A stretch of DNA of 64,000 nucleotides from positions 1 to 64,000 of the forward strand of contig JAFTKI010000049.1 in NCBI GenBank assembly GCA_017453335.1. Direction: 5' to 3'. Below are positions 42,414-51,101 of this stretch, one piece after another; position 1 is the first letter of the stretch; every line of letters starts with the position of its first letter. The notes under the pieces are model-generated. The model made no database searches. It was not told where the DNA came from and saw only the letters and a program-made list of their open reading frames with translations. This DNA comes from Clostridia bacterium (GTDB taxonomy: Bacteria; Bacillota_A; Clostridia; Oscillospirales; CAG-272). Both the position numbers and the translations under genes were made by a program.

Positions 42414-43502
42414 ATGCAATCATACATTAATGTGGATAAAAATATGATCGTAAATACCACGATTGGAGATGTGGACGTTGTATGGCACGATGTTAGACAG
42501 GCACCGTTTTCGTTGCATGGCTTTCACGAGCCGCACACCATGCCGTTTTTTTGCCGTCTCCCGTTAGATGTTGCAAAAGCGACCTCGGAGGAAGTGGATC
42601 TTCTCAGCCGTGAATCGGCAGGCGGACGTGTGCGCTTTTCCACCAATTCACCGTATATTGCGATTCGAGTCAAGTTCCTCGCGGTTGGTCGCTCACCGCA
42701 CCTGACGTTGGTTTCTTCCGCAGGCTTTGATCTGTATGTGGACGGAGAATTCGGTAGCCGCTACGTCAAGGAGTTCCGTATGCCGTATGATATGGTGGAT
42801 TCTTATGAGCAGATCGCCAATTTGGACGGCGATGCAATGAGATCTTATACGATCAATTTTCCAGTACATTCGGTGGTGGAATGTGTGGAGATCGGCTTGA
42901 AGCCCGATGCGCGGCTTGAAGCGGCAAATCCCTACCGCGAGATTGCTCCGATCTCGTTCTACGGATCTTCGATCGTACACGGAACCGCCGCAACAAGACC
43001 GGGGTGTATCTATCCTGCGATGATCTCAAGAGAGTTGAACATGGATTTCCGTAACATCGGATTTTCGGGAAGTGCGAAAGGGGAGCCGGAAATTGCCAAA
43101 TGGATGGCTACGCTGCCGATGAGCGTGTTTGTTTCCGATTACGATTACAATGCGCCAACGGTGGAGCATTTGGAGGCAACGCATTATGCGATGTACGAAA
43201 CGATTCGCGAAAAAAATCCCGACGTACCTTACATTATGATCACGCGCCCCTGCTATTGGACACGCAGTACCGAGCAGGAGTATATTTTACAGTGTCGTGA
43301 CGTGATCATGCGCTCCTATTTGAAGGCGCGCGAGGCGGGGGACAAAAACGTATATTTCATCGACGGCATGAGCTTTTTTGAAACCGCGCATCAATATGAA
43401 ATGACGGTGGATTCGATCCATCCCAACGATGCGGGATTTGCGCAAATAGCAGATCGCATCGGATGTGTGATCAAACACGCGCTGGAGAAAAGAAACCGCT
43501 GA
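42414..43502 (+). CDS. SGNH/GDSL-family hydrolase with N-terminal beta-sandwich
   Basis: A 362-residue protein. The first ~170 residues are a beta-rich domain (VRFSTNSPYIAIRVKF, LTLVSSAGFDLYVDGEFGSRY). The SGNH esterase domain follows with block I YGSSIVHG (nucleophile Ser), block II around NIGFSGSAKGE, and block V DSIHPNDAGF (Asp and His). The family removes acetyl or other acyl groups, often from carbohydrates. No signal peptide is seen, so it likely acts on intracellular substrates. It is transcribed alone. RBS AAAAGGAGA precedes the ATG. Confidence 0.82.
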   Translation: MQSYINVDKNMIVNTTIGDVDVVWHDVRQAPFSLHGFHEPHTMPFFCRLPLDVAKATSEEVDLLSRESAGGRVRFSTNSPYIAIRVKFLAVGRSPHLTLVSSAGFDLYVDGEFGSRYVKEFRMPYDMVDSYEQIANLDGDAMRSYTINFPVHSVVECVEIGLKPDARLEAANPYREIAPISFYGSSIVHGTAATRPGCIYPAMISRELNMDFRNIGFSGSAKGEPEIAKWMATLPMSVFVSDYDYNAPTVEHLEATHYAMYETIREKNPDVPYIMITRPCYWTRSTEQEYILQCRDVIMRSYLKAREAGDKNVYFIDGMSFFETAHQYEMTVDSIHPNDAGFAQIADRIGCVIKHALEKRNR

Positions 43503-43538
43503 ACTTGTAACCGATAGGGGATTGGCAGATATTACAGT

Positions 43539-43567
43539 TTGACTTTTGCCTCCCGTCATGGTATAAT
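43539..43567 (+). promoter_or_regulatory. promoter of the LysM-CAP gene
   Basis: TTGACT (43539-43544), 17-bp spacer, TATAAT (43562-43567). Confidence 0.88.
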
Positions 43568-43572
43568 AATAT

Positions 43573-43622
43573 GGGAATCGGGGCATGGACGAGTGTCGAT
43601 GTCGCGGTTCCCCAATTTTTTT
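43573..43622 (+). promoter_or_regulatory. 5'-terminal leader hairpin with T tract
   Basis: Stem GGGAATCG (43573-43580) / CGGTTCCC (43605-43612) followed by CAA and T(7). It begins at the expected transcription start and ends 17 bp before the start codon, so it could be a terminator/attenuator or a transcript-stabilising hairpin. The RBS (GGAGGT) follows it directly. Confidence 0.5.
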
Positions 43623-43638
43623 GATGGAGGTGCAACAG

Positions 43639-44247
43639 ATGAAAAAACTGTTTGTATGGATATTGAGCGCGGCAATGCTGATCGGCGTGCTGGCGTTGGG
43701 GGTATCGGCTGCTACCGCGCATACGGTGGTGGCGGGAGATACCATGTGGAAGATCGCCGTGCGCTATGAGGTTGGTCTTGACGAGATCAAGAGAGCCAAT
43801 CCGCAGATTTCCAATCCCAATCTGATCTACCCGGGACAAGTATTGAACATTCCCACCACCGACGCGAGCGTGACAAGCTACGAGCAGGAGGTGATCCGAT
43901 TGGTCAACGAGATCCGTGTGCAGAACGGATTGAAGCCACTTACGTATGATTGGGAGCTGAGCCGCGTGGCGCGGTATAAGTCGCAGGATATGAAGGATAA
44001 TCGATACTTCTCGCACACCAGCCCCGTGTACGGCTCTCCCTTCCAAATGATGAAAAGCTTTGGTATCTCCTATCGAAGCGCAGGAGAAAACATTGCCAAA
44101 GGACAACGGACACCGCAAGCGGTTGTGGATGCATGGATGAATTCCTCGGGACACCGTGCCAACATTCTGAACACATCGTATACACACATCGGCGTGGGGT
44201 ACGTGGCAAGCGGAAATTATTGGACGCAGATGTTTATCGGAAAATAG
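43639..44247 (+). CDS. secreted LysM and CAP (SCP/YkwD-like) domain protein
   Basis: A 202-residue exported protein. A Sec signal peptide covers about residues 1-25 (KKLFVWILSAAMLIGVLALGVSAA). A LysM domain follows (about 27-72, HTVVAGDTMWKIAVRYEVGL ... YPGQVLNI), then a CAP domain (about 83-202) with VNEIRVQNGLKPL, AGENIAKG and HRANILN. It should bind peptidoglycan through LysM; similar Bacillus and clostridial proteins act on the wall or spore coat. ATG at 43639 follows GGAGGT. Transcribed alone. Confidence 0.92.
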   Translation: MKKLFVWILSAAMLIGVLALGVSAATAHTVVAGDTMWKIAVRYEVGLDEIKRANPQISNPNLIYPGQVLNIPTTDASVTSYEQEVIRLVNEIRVQNGLKPLTYDWELSRVARYKSQDMKDNRYFSHTSPVYGSPFQMMKSFGISYRSAGENIAKGQRTPQAVVDAWMNSSGHRANILNTSYTHIGVGYVASGNYWTQMFIGK

Positions 44248-44267
44248 GACGGCTGTAAGAAAATGTC

Positions 44268-44296
44268 TTGACAGGAATCAGAAACTGTGCTACAAT
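44268..44296 (+). promoter_or_regulatory. promoter of the zinc-ribbon gene
   Basis: TTGACA (44268-44273), 17-bp spacer, TACAAT (44291-44296). Confidence 0.85.
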
Positions 44297-44339
44297 GTGA
44301 GTGGAGATCCAAATTTTATCTGAAAGGATTTTGACTGAT

Positions 44340-44714
44340 ATGGGATTTAGAAGAGCACAGTGGCATAGCGGTCTGACGTATCGCCAGACCTGCGATGAAT
44401 GCAATACAGTTGTGGAGTATATGGACGACAAGCTTGATTTCCGTCCGTGGTTTGCGGATGGATTCGTGTATTGCCCGAAATGCAAAAAGCCGTTGCGCCA
44501 CAGAGAGAGCTATGCGATCAACCAAGCCCCCGAGGCAGCTCCCGTGGTTCTCTCATCGAACCTCGGGCAAGCGGTACCTGCTTCGGCACCCGCGCCCGTA
44601 CAGAACGGAGCCCCTGCCGCAGCACCCGTAAATTACGGCTTTTGCTCACAGTGCGGAAAGGCGTTCCGCGAGGGTGACCGCTTCTGCTCGGGATGCGGCG
44701 CACCGAAAAAATAA
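44340..44714 (+). CDS. protein with two zinc ribbons
   Basis: A 124-residue protein. The N-terminal ribbon has CDEC (about 18-21) and CPKC (about 45-48). A Pro/Ala-rich linker (about 65-98, APVVLSSNLG ... APAAAPVN) leads to a C-terminal zinc-ribbon of the type CSQCGKAFREGDRFCSGCG, common in small adaptor proteins. No enzymatic domain is visible. ATG at 44340 follows GAAAGGA. Function unknown; probably soluble. Confidence 0.75.
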   Translation: MGFRRAQWHSGLTYRQTCDECNTVVEYMDDKLDFRPWFADGFVYCPKCKKPLRHRESYAINQAPEAAPVVLSSNLGQAVPASAPAPVQNGAPAAAPVNYGFCSQCGKAFREGDRFCSGCGAPKK

Positions 44715-44737
44715 CAACTAAAAAACACACCGCAACA

Positions 44738-44885
44738 ATGGGCACGCGCGATAACGAGGGGGGACCACCGAAGTTGTCGGAGCGTGCCCATAATGAATTG
44801 CCCTTGCGGGCATGAATTGTCTTGCGCCATGAATTGAACTTCGTTCATGAAAACGAGGTTTTCAAATCATGAAGTCGTAAGACTT
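44738..44885. repeat. array of small hairpins joined by ATGAATT spacers
   Basis: First a long hairpin GGGCACGC...GCGTGCCC (44740-44789). Then a chain of short stems separated by A(T)GAATT: TGCCC-TTGC-GGGCA, an imperfect TGTC-TTGC-GCCA, TGAAC-TTC-GTTCA, AAAAC-GA-GGTTTT and TGAAGTC-GTA-AGACTTCA. There is no gene in the 44715-45019 gap. The modular hairpin-spacer layout looks like a dispersed repeat family. Confidence 0.65.
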
Positions 44886-44908
44886 CAATTCATTACCATC
44901 AAGAGAGA

Positions 44909-44957
44909 AAAGCACTTATGACAAACGATTTGTTCGTTATCATAAGTGCTTTTTGTT
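44909..44957 (-). terminator. bidirectional terminator
   Basis: A long stem AAAAGCACTTATGA / TCATAAGTGCTTTT, extended inward by AACGA/TCGTT. It lies past the minus-strand alcohol dehydrogenase gene and has T runs on both sides. Confidence 0.8.
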
Positions 44958-45019
44958 AAAACTTCGTTTCGGCTCGTCAACTAAGCCTTGACTTGTGCGT
45001 TTTTTATTGCGTATGGGAA

Positions 45020-46132
45020 TTATTCGCCTTTTACAACGATCTTGAGTCCCTGCATGCTGATATTCATTTCCATTGCGTCGTTGATATCAGCCAGTGCATA
45101 TTTGTGAGTGAGCAGCTCCTCTACGGGCAGACCGTCCTTCTGAGCCTCCTTGAGCATATCGCAAGCCTGCATCCAGTCCTTTGCCTGGTAGGTCCAGGAG
45201 CCGATAACCTTGATCTCCTTGTTGCAGATATCCTGGTGGGGGTTATAGGTGGTGTCGCCGTTGTCAACGAAGAAGCCAAGCTCACACATGGATCCGCCGC
45301 GGCGAACGTACTTCCAAATGGTGCTGGCAGCCTTGGGCGAGCCTGTGCATTGGAATGCCATTTCGGCACCGGTTCCCGTGATCTCCAGAACCTTTGCCTG
45401 TGCGTCCTCGGTCATAAAGTTTACGGTGTAAGCCGCGCCCAGCTTCTTTGCCATTGCAAGACGCTTTTCGTCGCCGTCAACCGCGATGATGTTGCGAACG
45501 CCCATGGTGCGAACAGCGGTGAGCAGCAATAGTCCGATCGGGCCGCAACCCTGAACCAGAACGTAAGAGCCCTGCTTGAAGTTGAAGATCTGCTTTGCCT
45601 GCTCAACTGCGTGAATGATAACGGCAGCAGGCTCGATCAGAGTGCGCAGGTCAACGTCCATATCGCTGACATTGAAGATTACGCCGCCCGCATTGATCTT
45701 GATGTATTCACCAAACCAACCGTTGAAGTTTTTATATGCGGCTTCGCCGGGCATCAAACCGAAGATCTCGCCTGCAGGGCAGAGGTGGATATGCTCGGGA
45801 TCGTTTTTGCAGGTTTCGCAAACGCCGCAGGGCTTCAAACCGGTTACGATCTTGTCGCCAACAGCAAGGGGCTTGCCGTAATAGTCGGTGGTTACGTTTT
45901 TACCAAGCTTTACAACGGTACCCGTACCCTCGTGTCCAAGCTCAACGGGAATATAACCGAAGGGATCGCCTTTGTACTCGTGAACATCGGTTCCGCAGAT
46001 ACCGGTCTGCTCAACCTTAACCAATACCTCATCGTCACCGATTTCGGGAACGGGAAGCTCAAAGATCTCAATTTTGCGAGCGCCGGTCAAAACGGCAACT
46101 CTTGCCTTTTCGGGGATGTTGTAGTTTGCCAT
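45020..46132 (-). CDS. zinc-dependent medium-chain dehydrogenase (threonine/sorbitol dehydrogenase-like)
   Basis: A 370-residue MDR-family enzyme. Catalytic zinc ligands are C46, H67 and E68 (CGTD, GHEG). Structural zinc Cys are C102, C105, C108 and C118; the last gap is two residues longer than usual. The NAD loop GCGPIGLLL follows near 178. The protein ends normally for the family. The substrate is a secondary alcohol or polyol; threonine, sorbitol or a related sugar alcohol cannot be told apart. ATG at 46132 is chosen because AAAGGAG precedes it. Transcribed alone from 46187-46215. Confidence 0.85.
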   Translation of the reverse strand: MANYNIPEKARVAVLTGARKIEIFELPVPEIGDDEVLVKVEQTGICGTDVHEYKGDPFGYIPVELGHEGTGTVVKLGKNVTTDYYGKPLAVGDKIVTGLKPCGVCETCKNDPEHIHLCPAGEIFGLMPGEAAYKNFNGWFGEYIKINAGGVIFNVSDMDVDLRTLIEPAAVIIHAVEQAKQIFNFKQGSYVLVQGCGPIGLLLLTAVRTMGVRNIIAVDGDEKRLAMAKKLGAAYTVNFMTEDAQAKVLEITGTGAEMAFQCTGSPKAASTIWKYVRRGGSMCELGFFVDNGDTTYNPHQDICNKEIKVIGSWTYQAKDWMQACDMLKEAQKDGLPVEELLTHKYALADINDAMEMNISMQGLKIVVKGE

Positions 46133-46186
46133 GGGAAACACTCCTTTATCGTTTGTGAAGTTTTGCAAAACTTGTTTGCTGATTTG

Positions 46187-46215
46187 ATTATAACATACTG
46201 TTATTTTTTTGTCAA
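46187..46215 (-). promoter_or_regulatory. promoter of the zinc dehydrogenase gene
   Basis: On the minus strand TTGACA (46210-46215), 17-bp spacer, TATAAT (46187-46192). Confidence 0.9.
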
Positions 46216-46311
46216 TCTCTTTTTTGTGTTAATGACTAAATTTTAATAACTATTTTCCCGATTTATGAAAAAACAGCACAATTAAAAGTTACTTTTTTGA
46301 TGGGATACGTG

Positions 46312-46349
46312 TGAAAGCGCTTGACTTTGCAGACGAAATATAGTATAAT
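46312..46349 (+). promoter_or_regulatory. promoter with overlapping cre-like site
   Basis: TTGACT (46321-46326), 17-bp spacer, TATAAT (46344-46349). The sequence TGAAAGCGCTTGAC (46312-46325) overlaps the -35 and matches the left and central part of a CcpA cre box (TGWAANCGNTNWCA) but departs at the last three positions. Binding at this place would block RNA polymerase, so carbon repression is plausible for the amidohydrolase operon. Confidence 0.65.
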
Positions 46350-46381
46350 AAACCCCGATGATATTTCAATGGAGGTACTCG

Positions 46382-47551
46382 ATGTTACTGATAAAAAACG
46401 GATATGTGAAAACGATGGCAGGCGAGGATCTTGAAAACGGATGCGTTTTGATTGGGGATGACGGAAAGATCATTGCGGTTGGCAAGGATATTGCTGCTGA
46501 GAACGCGATCGTGATCGATGCCGAGGGGCGCTTGGTAACGCCGGGGTGTGTAGAAGCGCACTGTCATATCGGTGTTCATAACACTGCAATGGGCTGGGAA
46601 GGACACGATTATAACGAAAAATCCGATCCACTCACACCGCAAATGCGTGCGATCGACGGTATCAATCCCATTGATGAGTCTTTTCAAAATGCTATTCGAA
46701 ACGGTGTAACCTCCGCTTGCACGGGTCCCGGCAGTGCAAATGTTGTAGGAGGCACCTTTGCCGCAATCAAGCTGGTGGGCAAACGTGTGGATAACATGAT
46801 AATCAAAGCACCGCTTGCAATGAAGTGTGCGTTTGGTGAAAATCCCAAGCGCCTTTACGGTCAAAGCGGCAACAAAGCTCCCGTCAGCCGTATGGCGATT
46901 GCGGCAATGCTGCGCGATCTGTTGTTCAAATCCAAACGTTATTTGGAGGCAAAGGAGAACGGAAAGGATCCTGCTTTTGACATCAAGCTTGAATCGATGA
47001 TCCCGGTTCTCAAAAAAGAGATTCCTCTCAAAGCCCATGCGCACAGAGCTGACGATATTTTGACTGCGGTTCGAATTGCCAAGGAGTTTGATGTGAATCT
47101 GACGCTGGATCACTGTACCGAAGGCGCTCTGATTGCAGACGAGCTTGCCAAAGAGGGGTATCCCGCTTTTGTTGGACCGAGTTTTGGCGGAAAATCAAAG
47201 ATTGAGCTTGCCAATAAGAACTTTTCCACTCCTGCGGTTCTGCACGAGGCAGGTGTACCGATCAGTATCATCACCGATGCTCCCGTAATTCCGCTTCAGC
47301 ATCTTCCCATGTGTGCGGGCTTTGCTGTGAGCGCGGGATTGCCTTATGAGGAGGGCTGGCGCGCGATCACGATCAATCCCGCACTGCAAACGGGAATTGC
47401 AGACCGTGTGGGAAGTCTTGAAGCAGGTAAAGACGGAGACGTTGTGATTTGGGATGAAGATCCGATCACTCAAATCGGTGCGGCGGCATATATGACTGTG
47501 GTGGACGGCAAGATCGTTTACCGCGCAGAATCAAAGAAAGAGGTTTTATGA
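46382..47551 (+). CDS. amidohydrolase of the imidazolonepropionase-like group
   Basis: A 389-residue metal-dependent hydrolase. The N-terminal beta domain is followed by VEAHCHIG with H60 and H62, later metal-site residues in KAHAHRADD and LDHCTEGA, and the Asp in ITDAPV. The ending PGSLEAGKDGDVVIWDEDP-like region is typical of cyclic amidohydrolases. Substrate unknown; candidates include N-acyl or cyclic amide compounds. RBS GGAGGT precedes the ATG. Its stop overlaps the start of the lectin-fold gene by 4 bp. Confidence 0.85.
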   Translation: MLLIKNGYVKTMAGEDLENGCVLIGDDGKIIAVGKDIAAENAIVIDAEGRLVTPGCVEAHCHIGVHNTAMGWEGHDYNEKSDPLTPQMRAIDGINPIDESFQNAIRNGVTSACTGPGSANVVGGTFAAIKLVGKRVDNMIIKAPLAMKCAFGENPKRLYGQSGNKAPVSRMAIAAMLRDLLFKSKRYLEAKENGKDPAFDIKLESMIPVLKKEIPLKAHAHRADDILTAVRIAKEFDVNLTLDHCTEGALIADELAKEGYPAFVGPSFGGKSKIELANKNFSTPAVLHEAGVPISIITDAPVIPLQHLPMCAGFAVSAGLPYEEGWRAITINPALQTGIADRVGSLEAGKDGDVVIWDEDPITQIGAAAYMTVVDGKIVYRAESKKEVL

Positions 47552-48171
47552 TGAAAGAATTACATTTGCTTGGAAAATTGGTTAAAATTGATGAGTGTCC
47601 CATCCTGCTCAAAAGTAATCCCGACGCAAACTGGCAGAAGGATTGGCAGGTCATGGCAGGAGAATGGAAGCAAGAGGACGGTTGGCTGATCGGCGCCGAG
47701 AGAGGGAACAAGGGCGGAATTCTGTTCAGCCGTGAGAGCTTTGATTGCGATGTGATCTTCCAATTTACCGCCAAGACGGTGTTGCCCGCAACGCGTGACG
47801 TCAACGCCGTATTCTGTGCGCATTGGGATCGTGAGATCGATTATCTCGGCAACGCTTATGTCATCGGTCTGAACGGTTGGTATGAGCATAAGAGCGGCAT
47901 CGAGCGCAGTCCCGAGGTTGGTCTTCGTTCGCTCACGGGTGCCTATACCTACACCCCCGGAAAAGAGGTTCGCATCACCACGGGTATCATTGAGGGACAC
48001 AGCTTTTTGTATGCCGATGACGTATTTGTCAACGAATTGATCGACCCTCATTACATCAGCGGCGGTCACGTTGGTTTCTCTCCCTATTGCACCATGCTGG
48101 CAATCAAGGATATCGAGGTTCGAAAAGCCGTGTGGTCTCCCTTTGAGCAAAGCTACGAGCCGGAATTTTAA
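47548..48171 (+). CDS. concanavalin-like lectin/glucanase-fold protein (YesU/DUF1961-like)
   Basis: A 207-residue protein rich in beta strands: KDWQVMAGEWKQEDGWLIG, VIFQFTAKTV, AVFCAHWDREID and GHVGFSPYCTMLAIKDIEVRKA. This is the pattern of a concanavalin-type jelly roll like YesU or DUF1080, which bind or cleave carbohydrate. No signal peptide is seen, so it is cytoplasmic. It starts at one of two adjacent ATGs overlapping the amidohydrolase stop and is translationally coupled to it. The pair may act on one carbohydrate-derived compound. Confidence 0.65.
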   Translation: MMKELHLLGKLVKIDECPILLKSNPDANWQKDWQVMAGEWKQEDGWLIGAERGNKGGILFSRESFDCDVIFQFTAKTVLPATRDVNAVFCAHWDREIDYLGNAYVIGLNGWYEHKSGIERSPEVGLRSLTGAYTYTPGKEVRITTGIIEGHSFLYADDVFVNELIDPHYISGGHVGFSPYCTMLAIKDIEVRKAVWSPFEQSYEPEF

Positions 48172-48182
48172 TACTCAATATT

Positions 48183-48229
48183 GAAAACAACCCCAAACCG
48201 TGCAGTTCGCACCGTTCGGGGTTGTTTTC
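48183..48229. terminator. bidirectional terminator between convergent genes
   Basis: An about 20-bp stem GAAAACAACCCC(A/G)AAC(C/G)GTGC / GCAC...GGGGTTGTTTTC with a short loop. It serves the plus-strand lectin-fold gene and the minus-strand PPOX gene. Confidence 0.9.
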
Positions 48230-48230
48230 T

Positions 48231-48710
48231 TTATGATTCGGTTATCCTTTTTCCGCAGATATGCTCGGGAATGAGCTTCAAAAGCAGGGTCGCTTTTGCG
48301 TAATGCTTGATCTCGTTTTGAATATATGCTTCATCATTGGTGAATTTATGGCACAGTGCCGTTGTGATCGAAACGATCTTATTGAGATCCTCAATGATCT
48401 CCATCTTTCCGAATACGATCACGCTTCGCACTCGGTACGCCCAATCGCCATCCTCACGAATTCCTTGCTCGTACACGCAAAAGGAGACCTTGTCCGATCG
48501 CATCAAGGAATCGGTGCGGTGACCATTCTTTCCGCAGTGAAAGTACAGGCAACCGTCGCTTGGATCATAAAAATGATTCATCGGCATGGCGTAAGGATAT
48601 CCGCCATCGCCGTTCACGGCAAGCACACCGCGCGTTTCCTTAGTCAACAGCTCGATGCATTCGTCCATCGGCAGTTGCTTGTTTTTTCTCGAAAGCTCTC
48701 TGAACATCAT
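48231..48710 (-). CDS. pyridoxamine 5'-phosphate oxidase-like flavin-binding protein
   Basis: A 159-residue split-barrel protein of the PPOX/nitroimidazole-resistance-like group. LLTKETRGVLAVNGDGGYPYAMPMNHFYD is the first half of the FMN-binding barrel, then YFHCGKNGHRTDSL and VSFCVYEQG. These proteins bind FMN or heme and reduce small molecules. It overlaps the MATE gene by 4 bp and is the last gene of that operon. Confidence 0.85.
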   Translation of the reverse strand: MMFRELSRKNKQLPMDECIELLTKETRGVLAVNGDGGYPYAMPMNHFYDPSDGCLYFHCGKNGHRTDSLMRSDKVSFCVYEQGIREDGDWAYRVRSVIVFGKMEIIEDLNKIVSITTALCHKFTNDEAYIQNEIKHYAKATLLLKLIPEHICGKRITES

Positions 48711-50107
48711 TGTTTCTCACTCTTTCTCTGAAATTTTTGTGTTTCCTTTCGCTTGATCTCGCGGCGTACACAGGAAAGCAGGAAAAGGCCGAGAATCGCG
48801 GCAAGCAGATTGACTCCCACAAAGTTGAGCCAGATACCGTCCAGATCCAACGTCCAAAGTGCGCCGAGCATCAGAACAGGGAAGATGAGCGCAACCGATA
48901 CCGACAAAAGCGTTGCCAAAACAGGCTTTTCGATCGCGCTGAGGAAGCTTTGCGTGGTAACCGCAAACCAGCGGAAGAGGTATGCAAAGCAGAAAAGTCG
49001 GATCGCGCCCACCGAGATCTCAAAGAGCTTTGCGTCCTCGGCGTTGGCAAACAAAGAGGCGATCACATCGGGGAAGAACAGGAGTGTTGCGGTTGAAACA
49101 AGACCGATGACCGCCGTTCCGATATAGGCACATTTTACGATCTTTTTCACGCGGTCATAATTCTCGGCTCCCCAGTTGTAGCCAAGCGCGGGAGCAAGCG
49201 AATCGCTGATCCCGTACAAAAGCGGCCAGCACAGATCGCTCGAATACATCAGCACGGCATACACGGCAACGGCTGTTGTACCGCCATTCTCTCCCAACAC
49301 ACGCGCACCCACGGTCATCAGCGAGATATTCATCAGAATGGACGTGACGCGCCCTGCAATATTGCTCAGGAATACGGGAGATCCGCAAGCGGCGATCTCC
49401 TTGAACATGGAAATGTGGAACTTCGGTTTTGTAAAGCGCAGCAGCGTTTTCTTTCTCAAAAACGGGATCATTGCAACGATCGAGGAGAGGCACATCGAGA
49501 TACAGGTGGCAATCGCAGAGCCAACCACGTCCATTTCCAAGCCAAAGAGAAAGAAAGAGAGCAGACCGATGGTGGCGGCATTACAGCCGATATTGATCGC
49601 CATGCTGGTTTTCACATATCCGCTGATACGCAGATAGTTATCCATTGCAAAAAAGATGGTCGTCAGCGGGCTGCACAGCGCGTAGGTGCGCAGATATCTC
49701 ACCGCTGTTTCCAAAAGCAGATCGTCAGCCCCCATCATGCGGGAGAGCGGCTCGGCGGCAAAGAACATCACGCTTCCCATAAAGACCGATGCCGCGAGGA
49801 TCATCACGAGCGATGCGGAGAAAACATTGTTTGCGGTTTTGTAATCCTTTTTTCCAAGGGCTATCGAGATCGGAACCGATGCGCCGACACCGATCAGATC
49901 GGCAACCGAAAAGTTGATCATAACAAGGGGGAAGGCGATATTGACCGCCGCAAAGGCTGATTCTCCAAGCTTGTGTCCGATAAAAGCACCTTCTATGATA
50001 CTGTACACGGACATTGCAAACATGCTCACCATACCGGGGAGAGCAATTACAAAAAACAGCTTCCACGGGTTCATCGTAGCATACATTGCTTCTGGTTTCA
50101 TTTTCAT
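48707..50107 (-). CDS. MATE-family efflux transporter
   Basis: A 466-residue membrane protein with about twelve hydrophobic helices. Typical MATE features are FFVIALPGMVSMFAMSVYSIIEGAFIG in helix 1-2, GVGASVPISIALGKKD after helix 3, and a second repeat with GISDSLAPALGYNWGAEN. It exports organic cations or drugs using Na+ or H+. ATG at 50107 is used because GGAGGA precedes it; a longer frame has no RBS. It lies 52 bp after the DUF4037 gene. Confidence 0.9.
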   Translation of the reverse strand: MKMKPEAMYATMNPWKLFFVIALPGMVSMFAMSVYSIIEGAFIGHKLGESAFAAVNIAFPLVMINFSVADLIGVGASVPISIALGKKDYKTANNVFSASLVMILAASVFMGSVMFFAAEPLSRMMGADDLLLETAVRYLRTYALCSPLTTIFFAMDNYLRISGYVKTSMAINIGCNAATIGLLSFFLFGLEMDVVGSAIATCISMCLSSIVAMIPFLRKKTLLRFTKPKFHISMFKEIAACGSPVFLSNIAGRVTSILMNISLMTVGARVLGENGGTTAVAVYAVLMYSSDLCWPLLYGISDSLAPALGYNWGAENYDRVKKIVKCAYIGTAVIGLVSTATLLFFPDVIASLFANAEDAKLFEISVGAIRLFCFAYLFRWFAVTTQSFLSAIEKPVLATLLSVSVALIFPVLMLGALWTLDLDGIWLNFVGVNLLAAILGLFLLSCVRREIKRKETQKFQRKSEKQ

Positions 50108-50159
50108 ATTGATTGGAATCCTCCAAGATGTTGACGGCTTAAAGCCGTGATATGGTAAA

Positions 50160-51101
50160 TTAAATTGCGAAAAGAATATGTAAATTGCGGATCTCACCGT
50201 CCGCAATACCGTTGTTGACCGCATAGGCGTGTCCTTCCAGTTCATCGGAAGGATAGTCGGAAAGCTGCTGACGGCGGATTTCGGCGATGACTGCAGCAGA
50301 GATCTGCTCGATCAGCTCTTGCTTGGCACTTGCATAGGGGACTGTATTCGGCGTTGAGATCAGATGCTCCAGCGAATCTCCCATATCGGCGAACAGGGGC
50401 AGATCGGAAAGTGCGCGAAAGCTCCATTTATAGTAGGGCATATAGCGGCGGCTGAGCAAAAAGAGTACGCTCATCGTATTTTTGACAAACTCATAAACCG
50501 ACAACTGTGCGGCGGCAGTGTCACCGCGCTTGATGCAACGGGGATAGTTATACTGTCCTGCCTGTCCCATCATCAAAAGATCCCCCGCTAATTTCTTGAG
50601 ACGGACATCGTTCGGATAATATGCCAGTCTGTCACGGATCGCGGAAAAATATCCGAGATCGTCACGAAAAACGCATCCGTTGGTTGCTTCTGCAAGCGAT
50701 TGCTCGGGAAGGTAGAACCAATCCCGCAAGGAAAGCGTTCCGTCGGGGGTGCCGATCTTTTCTTGGAAGAATTCATCGATGCGGATCACACCGTGGCGGT
50801 TTCCGCCCACGGGTGATAGCGCATTTCTTTGGTATCCCATAAATTCCCGAGGAAGCTTTGCGTAGGCGCGCTCCAGCGCAAAGGCTTCGCGTCTGTCGAT
50901 CAGATCTTCATCGGGCAAAAACAAACAAAAGGCGGGTTCAAAATCGTGATCGGCGGAAATCGCATCGTCAAAGCCAAAGCACTCCGAACCGCTTCCAACC
51001 AATCCCACCGCAACAAGATGCTCCAGATGGGGGAAGTCCTTGTGAAGCATGGGTGCGCCGTATTCCAGATAAAATTGCTTTGCAAGCTCCAGCCCTTTCA
51101 T
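50160..51101 (-). CDS. DUF4037 nucleotidyltransferase-like protein
   Basis: A 313-residue protein with a likely nucleotidyltransferase core: GLVGSGSECFGFDD then SADHDFEPAFC, which resembles the G-S ... D-x-D metal site of the Pol beta superfamily. The rest is helical. ATG at 51101 overlaps the stop of the TPR gene by 4 bp and follows GGAGGAT; a longer frame would run into the TPR gene. DUF4037 genes are often paired with a TPR gene in Firmicutes, but the substrate is unknown. Confidence 0.8.
   Translation of the reverse strand: MKGLELAKQFYLEYGAPMLHKDFPHLEHLVAVGLVGSGSECFGFDDAISADHDFEPAFCLFLPDEDLIDRREAFALERAYAKLPREFMGYQRNALSPVGGNRHGVIRIDEFFQEKIGTPDGTLSLRDWFYLPEQSLAEATNGCVFRDDLGYFSAIRDRLAYYPNDVRLKKLAGDLLMMGQAGQYNYPRCIKRGDTAAAQLSVYEFVKNTMSVLFLLSRRYMPYYKWSFRALSDLPLFADMGDSLEHLISTPNTVPYASAKQELIEQISAAVIAEIRRQQLSDYPSDELEGHAYAVNNGIADGEIRNLHILFAI

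Noticed and set aside
43573..43622. A c-di-AMP (ydaO) riboswitch before the LysM-CAP gene.
   Set aside because: Only about 70 nt lie between promoter and start codon, too short for that class.
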